A stretch of 64,000 bases of DNA. It comes from G963678255 sp963678255. Lineage in GTDB: Bacteria > Cloacimonadota > Cloacimonadia > Cloacimonadales > WRIO01. The stretch lies in contig CAXXTW010000002.1 in assembly GCA_963678255.2 (NCBI GenBank), positions 310,001 through 374,000 of the forward strand, in the 5' to 3' direction. The notes under the pieces are model-generated. The model saw only the letters and a list, made by a program, of their open reading frames with translations, made no database searches and had not been told where the DNA came from. Of the stretch, positions 62,609-64,000 are shown piece after piece. The first letter of the stretch is position 1. Each line of letters starts with the position of its first letter. Both the position numbers and the translations under genes were made by a program.

Positions 62609-62685
62609 TGGTCGGGATGACAGGATTTGAACCTGCGACCTTTCGGTCCCGAACCGAACGCGCTACCGGGCTGCGCTACATCCCG
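62609..62685 (-). tRNA. tRNA-Pro (anticodon CGG)
   Basis: 77 bases including an encoded CCA end. Acceptor stem CGGGATG/CATCCCG, D arm GCGC-AGCCCGGTA-GCGC, anticodon stem TTCGG/CCGAA with loop TTCGGGA (anticodon CGG), T arm with GGTTCAAATCC, discriminator A. It reads CCG, a rare codon in this AT-rich genome. Confidence 0.96.
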
Positions 62686-62713
62686 AATTGAATTATTTAA
62701 TTATTTAAAATAA

Positions 62714-63229
62714 TTAAACCTTGGTTTCTTTCTTTAACATCTCACTTTTATATCTTCTCATAGCTTTTTGTTTGAATTGGCGAGCTTTTTCACGACTAAT
62801 TCCAAACTCTCCAGCTATATCATTCAGAGACTTTTTCTCTTCAAATGAACGTTTTAAGATCAACTCTTCTAATTTTGGTAAATCAAAACTGAAATTTATA
62901 TTTTCGCCGTGGTTTTCTTTCTCTGTTATAGATAAATTAGTATCTATTAATTCAATGGCATCATTGAATTCCAGATGATGATTCTCTTTTATCTCTTTAT
63001 CTAATATACTCAAAATTCTTTTCTTTATCCAAAAAGAAGCATAAGTTTGAAATTGTGCCCCTTTATCTTCATCAAAATGAGCTTTAGCTTCAAGTAAACC
63101 AATAGATCCTTCTTGAACTAAATCTTCAAATTGCCTCGAATATTTCTGATAGTGATTTGCTATAATCTTGACTAAATAATAATACTTATCAAACAGCTCT
63201 TCATTTGATAAATCAGATATTTTACTCAT
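62714..63229 (-). CDS. Small sigma-70 family RNA polymerase sigma factor
   Basis: 171 residues. Region 2: 'LVKIIANHYQKYSRQFEDLVQEG' and 'IGLLEAKAHFDEDKGAQFQTYASFWIKKRIL' (the promoter-melting helix, given in two parts); region 4: 'KSLNDIAGEFGISREKARQFKQKAMRRYK', a helix-turn-helix. Region 1 and most of region 3 are missing. It is larger in region 2 likeness to RpoD/SigB types than to ECF factors, so an alternative sigma of group 3 or a reduced group is likely. It begins one base from the stop of the membrane-fusion gene; no anti-sigma factor is seen. Confidence 0.88.
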   Translation of the reverse strand: MSKISDLSNEELFDKYYYLVKIIANHYQKYSRQFEDLVQEGSIGLLEAKAHFDEDKGAQFQTYASFWIKKRILSILDKEIKENHHLEFNDAIELIDTNLSITEKENHGENINFSFDLPKLEELILKRSFEEKKSLNDIAGEFGISREKARQFKQKAMRRYKSEMLKKETKV

Positions 63230-63230
63230 A

Positions 63231-64000
63231 TTAATTGAAAGACATTGTAGCGGAAACTTTATTACCTTTTAAAGATGGCTCTTCTAGCGATATCGTATCA
63301 CCTGCTTTAAGACCTTCAATGACTTCAACTTTTTGGAGATCATTAATACCTGTTTTTATGATCTGAGATTTGCCGATAGAGTCTCTAACAGCATAATACA
63401 CTATGTCATTTCCATCATTATCACTAAAAATTGCTCTAATTGGTATAGTTAAAATATTCTCTTTTTTCTCACCTATAATAGTTATATTTGCCGTTAATCC
63501 TGGTTTTAATCTAGTATCTTTTTGATCTATTGATATTTCTAAGGAAAATACCTTAACATTATTCTCACTTGTTGCTTTAGCAGAAATCTTGGTAATTTTA
63601 CCAGAAAATTTATCATAAGGAAAAGCATCAATTTTAATTTCTGCAAGCTGGTTTAAATGGATTTTGGCAATATCTACTTCATTTATTGTAGATTTAACTA
63701 ACATTTGTGTTAAATCAGCTACTTTTATTAGAACGGTACCTTCACTGTATGAGCTTGTACTCGAAGTTACCATCTCGCCTTCTTCGATCTTCCTCTCAAT
63801 CACAGTCCCTGAAGCCGTTGAATATATCTTTGATACATTTTCTGAAGAATCTAGTTCTTTTATGAGATCATACTGCTCTTTACTAATTTTAAAATCAAGA
63901 GTTGCTTTCTCTAGTTCGTCTTTTGCGTCATCAAATGCTTGCTGAGAAACGAAATTCTTCTTGTAAAGAGATTGGGTGTCATTAAAGTTTTTTTCTGCAT
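63231..64000 (-). CDS. HlyD/MacA-type efflux periplasmic adaptor (5' truncated by window edge)
   Basis: The frame is open to the window edge, so at least 256 residues belong to a longer protein that starts beyond position 64000. Visible in order: the end of a coiled-coil hairpin ('NFVSQQAFDDAKDELEKATLDF', 'SKEQYDLIKELDSSE'), the second half of the lipoyl domain ('YSTASGTVIERKIEEGEMVT'), a beta-barrel ('LVKSTINEVDIAKIHLNQLAEIKIDAFP') and the membrane-proximal domain ('IPIRAIFSDNDGN', 'VIEGLKAGDTISLEEPSLKG'). This is a membrane-fusion protein of the MacA/RND adaptor family; the cognate pump should lie upstream, or it may serve the MacB-like pair at 50577-52470. The sigma gene follows one base behind. 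Confidence 0.88.
   Translation of the reverse strand, partial: AEKNFNDTQSLYKKNFVSQQAFDDAKDELEKATLDFKISKEQYDLIKELDSSENVSKIYSTASGTVIERKIEEGEMVTSSTSSYSEGTVLIKVADLTQMLVKSTINEVDIAKIHLNQLAEIKIDAFPYDKFSGKITKISAKATSENNVKVFSLEISIDQKDTRLKPGLTANITIIGEKKENILTIPIRAIFSDNDGNDIVYYAVRDSIGKSQIIKTGINDLQKVEVIEGLKAGDTISLEEPSLKGNKVSATMSFN

Overview
The window is an AT-rich (roughly 30% G+C by eye) chromosomal segment of a Gram-negative-type, probably strictly anaerobic bacterium. The best guess is the FCB group, Cloacimonadota or a neighbour. Evidence: a secreted GLUG-repeat protein with the C-terminal 'NPFNPST ... GVYFF' sorting domain of that group, many signal peptides and beta-barrel-like proteins, a DUF2851 protein, a Na+-NQR type operon, an [FeFe]-hydrogenase maturase (HydE), an arginine deiminase and a sigma factor of FCB flavour. 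The phylum assignment is inference; nothing here is a phylogenetic marker I can align.

Layout. 0-7 kb: acetyltransferase, prolyl oligopeptidase, an EndoIII-like glycosylase, Dtd, a DUF4097 surface protein and HydE. 6.9-16.4 kb: an outer-membrane-like protein, prepilin peptidase and THUMP methyltransferase; then a four-gene envelope signalling cassette (Ig-like secreted protein, FecR-domain protein, beta-barrel-like protein, CHASE2 adenylate cyclase) followed by Ddl. 16.4-22.4 kb: an accessory zone with dispersed palindromic repeats, the sorting-domain protein, a tandem array of about 180 bp hairpin-rich repeats interrupted by a group II intron with its own reverse transcriptase, and an orphan gene. 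22.4-30.5 kb: a ThiI-like sulfurtransferase, an MBL hydrolase, a nitroreductase and nqrBCDEF without nqrA, then a second THUMP methyltransferase. 30.5-34 kb: a heptosyltransferase-like gene, a decayed family 2 glycosyltransferase and arginine deiminase. 34-41 kb: a ZnuA-like lipoprotein overlapping a FapA (DUF342) gene; on the minus strand a nitroreductase and mutL-miaA-ppiase. 41.5-46 kb: deoC with an extra Cys-rich N-terminus, an IS1634-type insertion sequence and a TPR protein. 46-57.1 kb: a long plus-strand run (SpoU methyltransferase, DusB, TPR, B12-radical SAM, MacB-like ABC transporter, YihY, PurH, Hsp33, thiolase). 57.2-64 kb: a minus-strand run (TerB/FHA/ABCG fusion, DUF2851, QueC, tRNA-Pro, small sigma factor, partial HlyD-type adaptor).

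Whole-window signal. Third-codon-position usage changes with position: left of about 30 kb, plus-strand genes prefer A-ending codons and minus-strand genes T-ending ones; right of about 35 kb this is reversed (mutL/miaA A-ending on minus, deoC/purH/thiolase T-ending on plus). This fits converging replication forks, so the terminus may lie around 30-36 kb, where the decayed glycosyltransferase also sits.

I did not find a clear unknown defence or effector system. The best candidates for new biology are the FecR/CHASE2 cyclase cassette, the NqrA-less Nqr operon, the higher-order palindromic repeat array carrying the group II intron, and several enzymes with unexpected cysteine clusters or missing catalytic residues.
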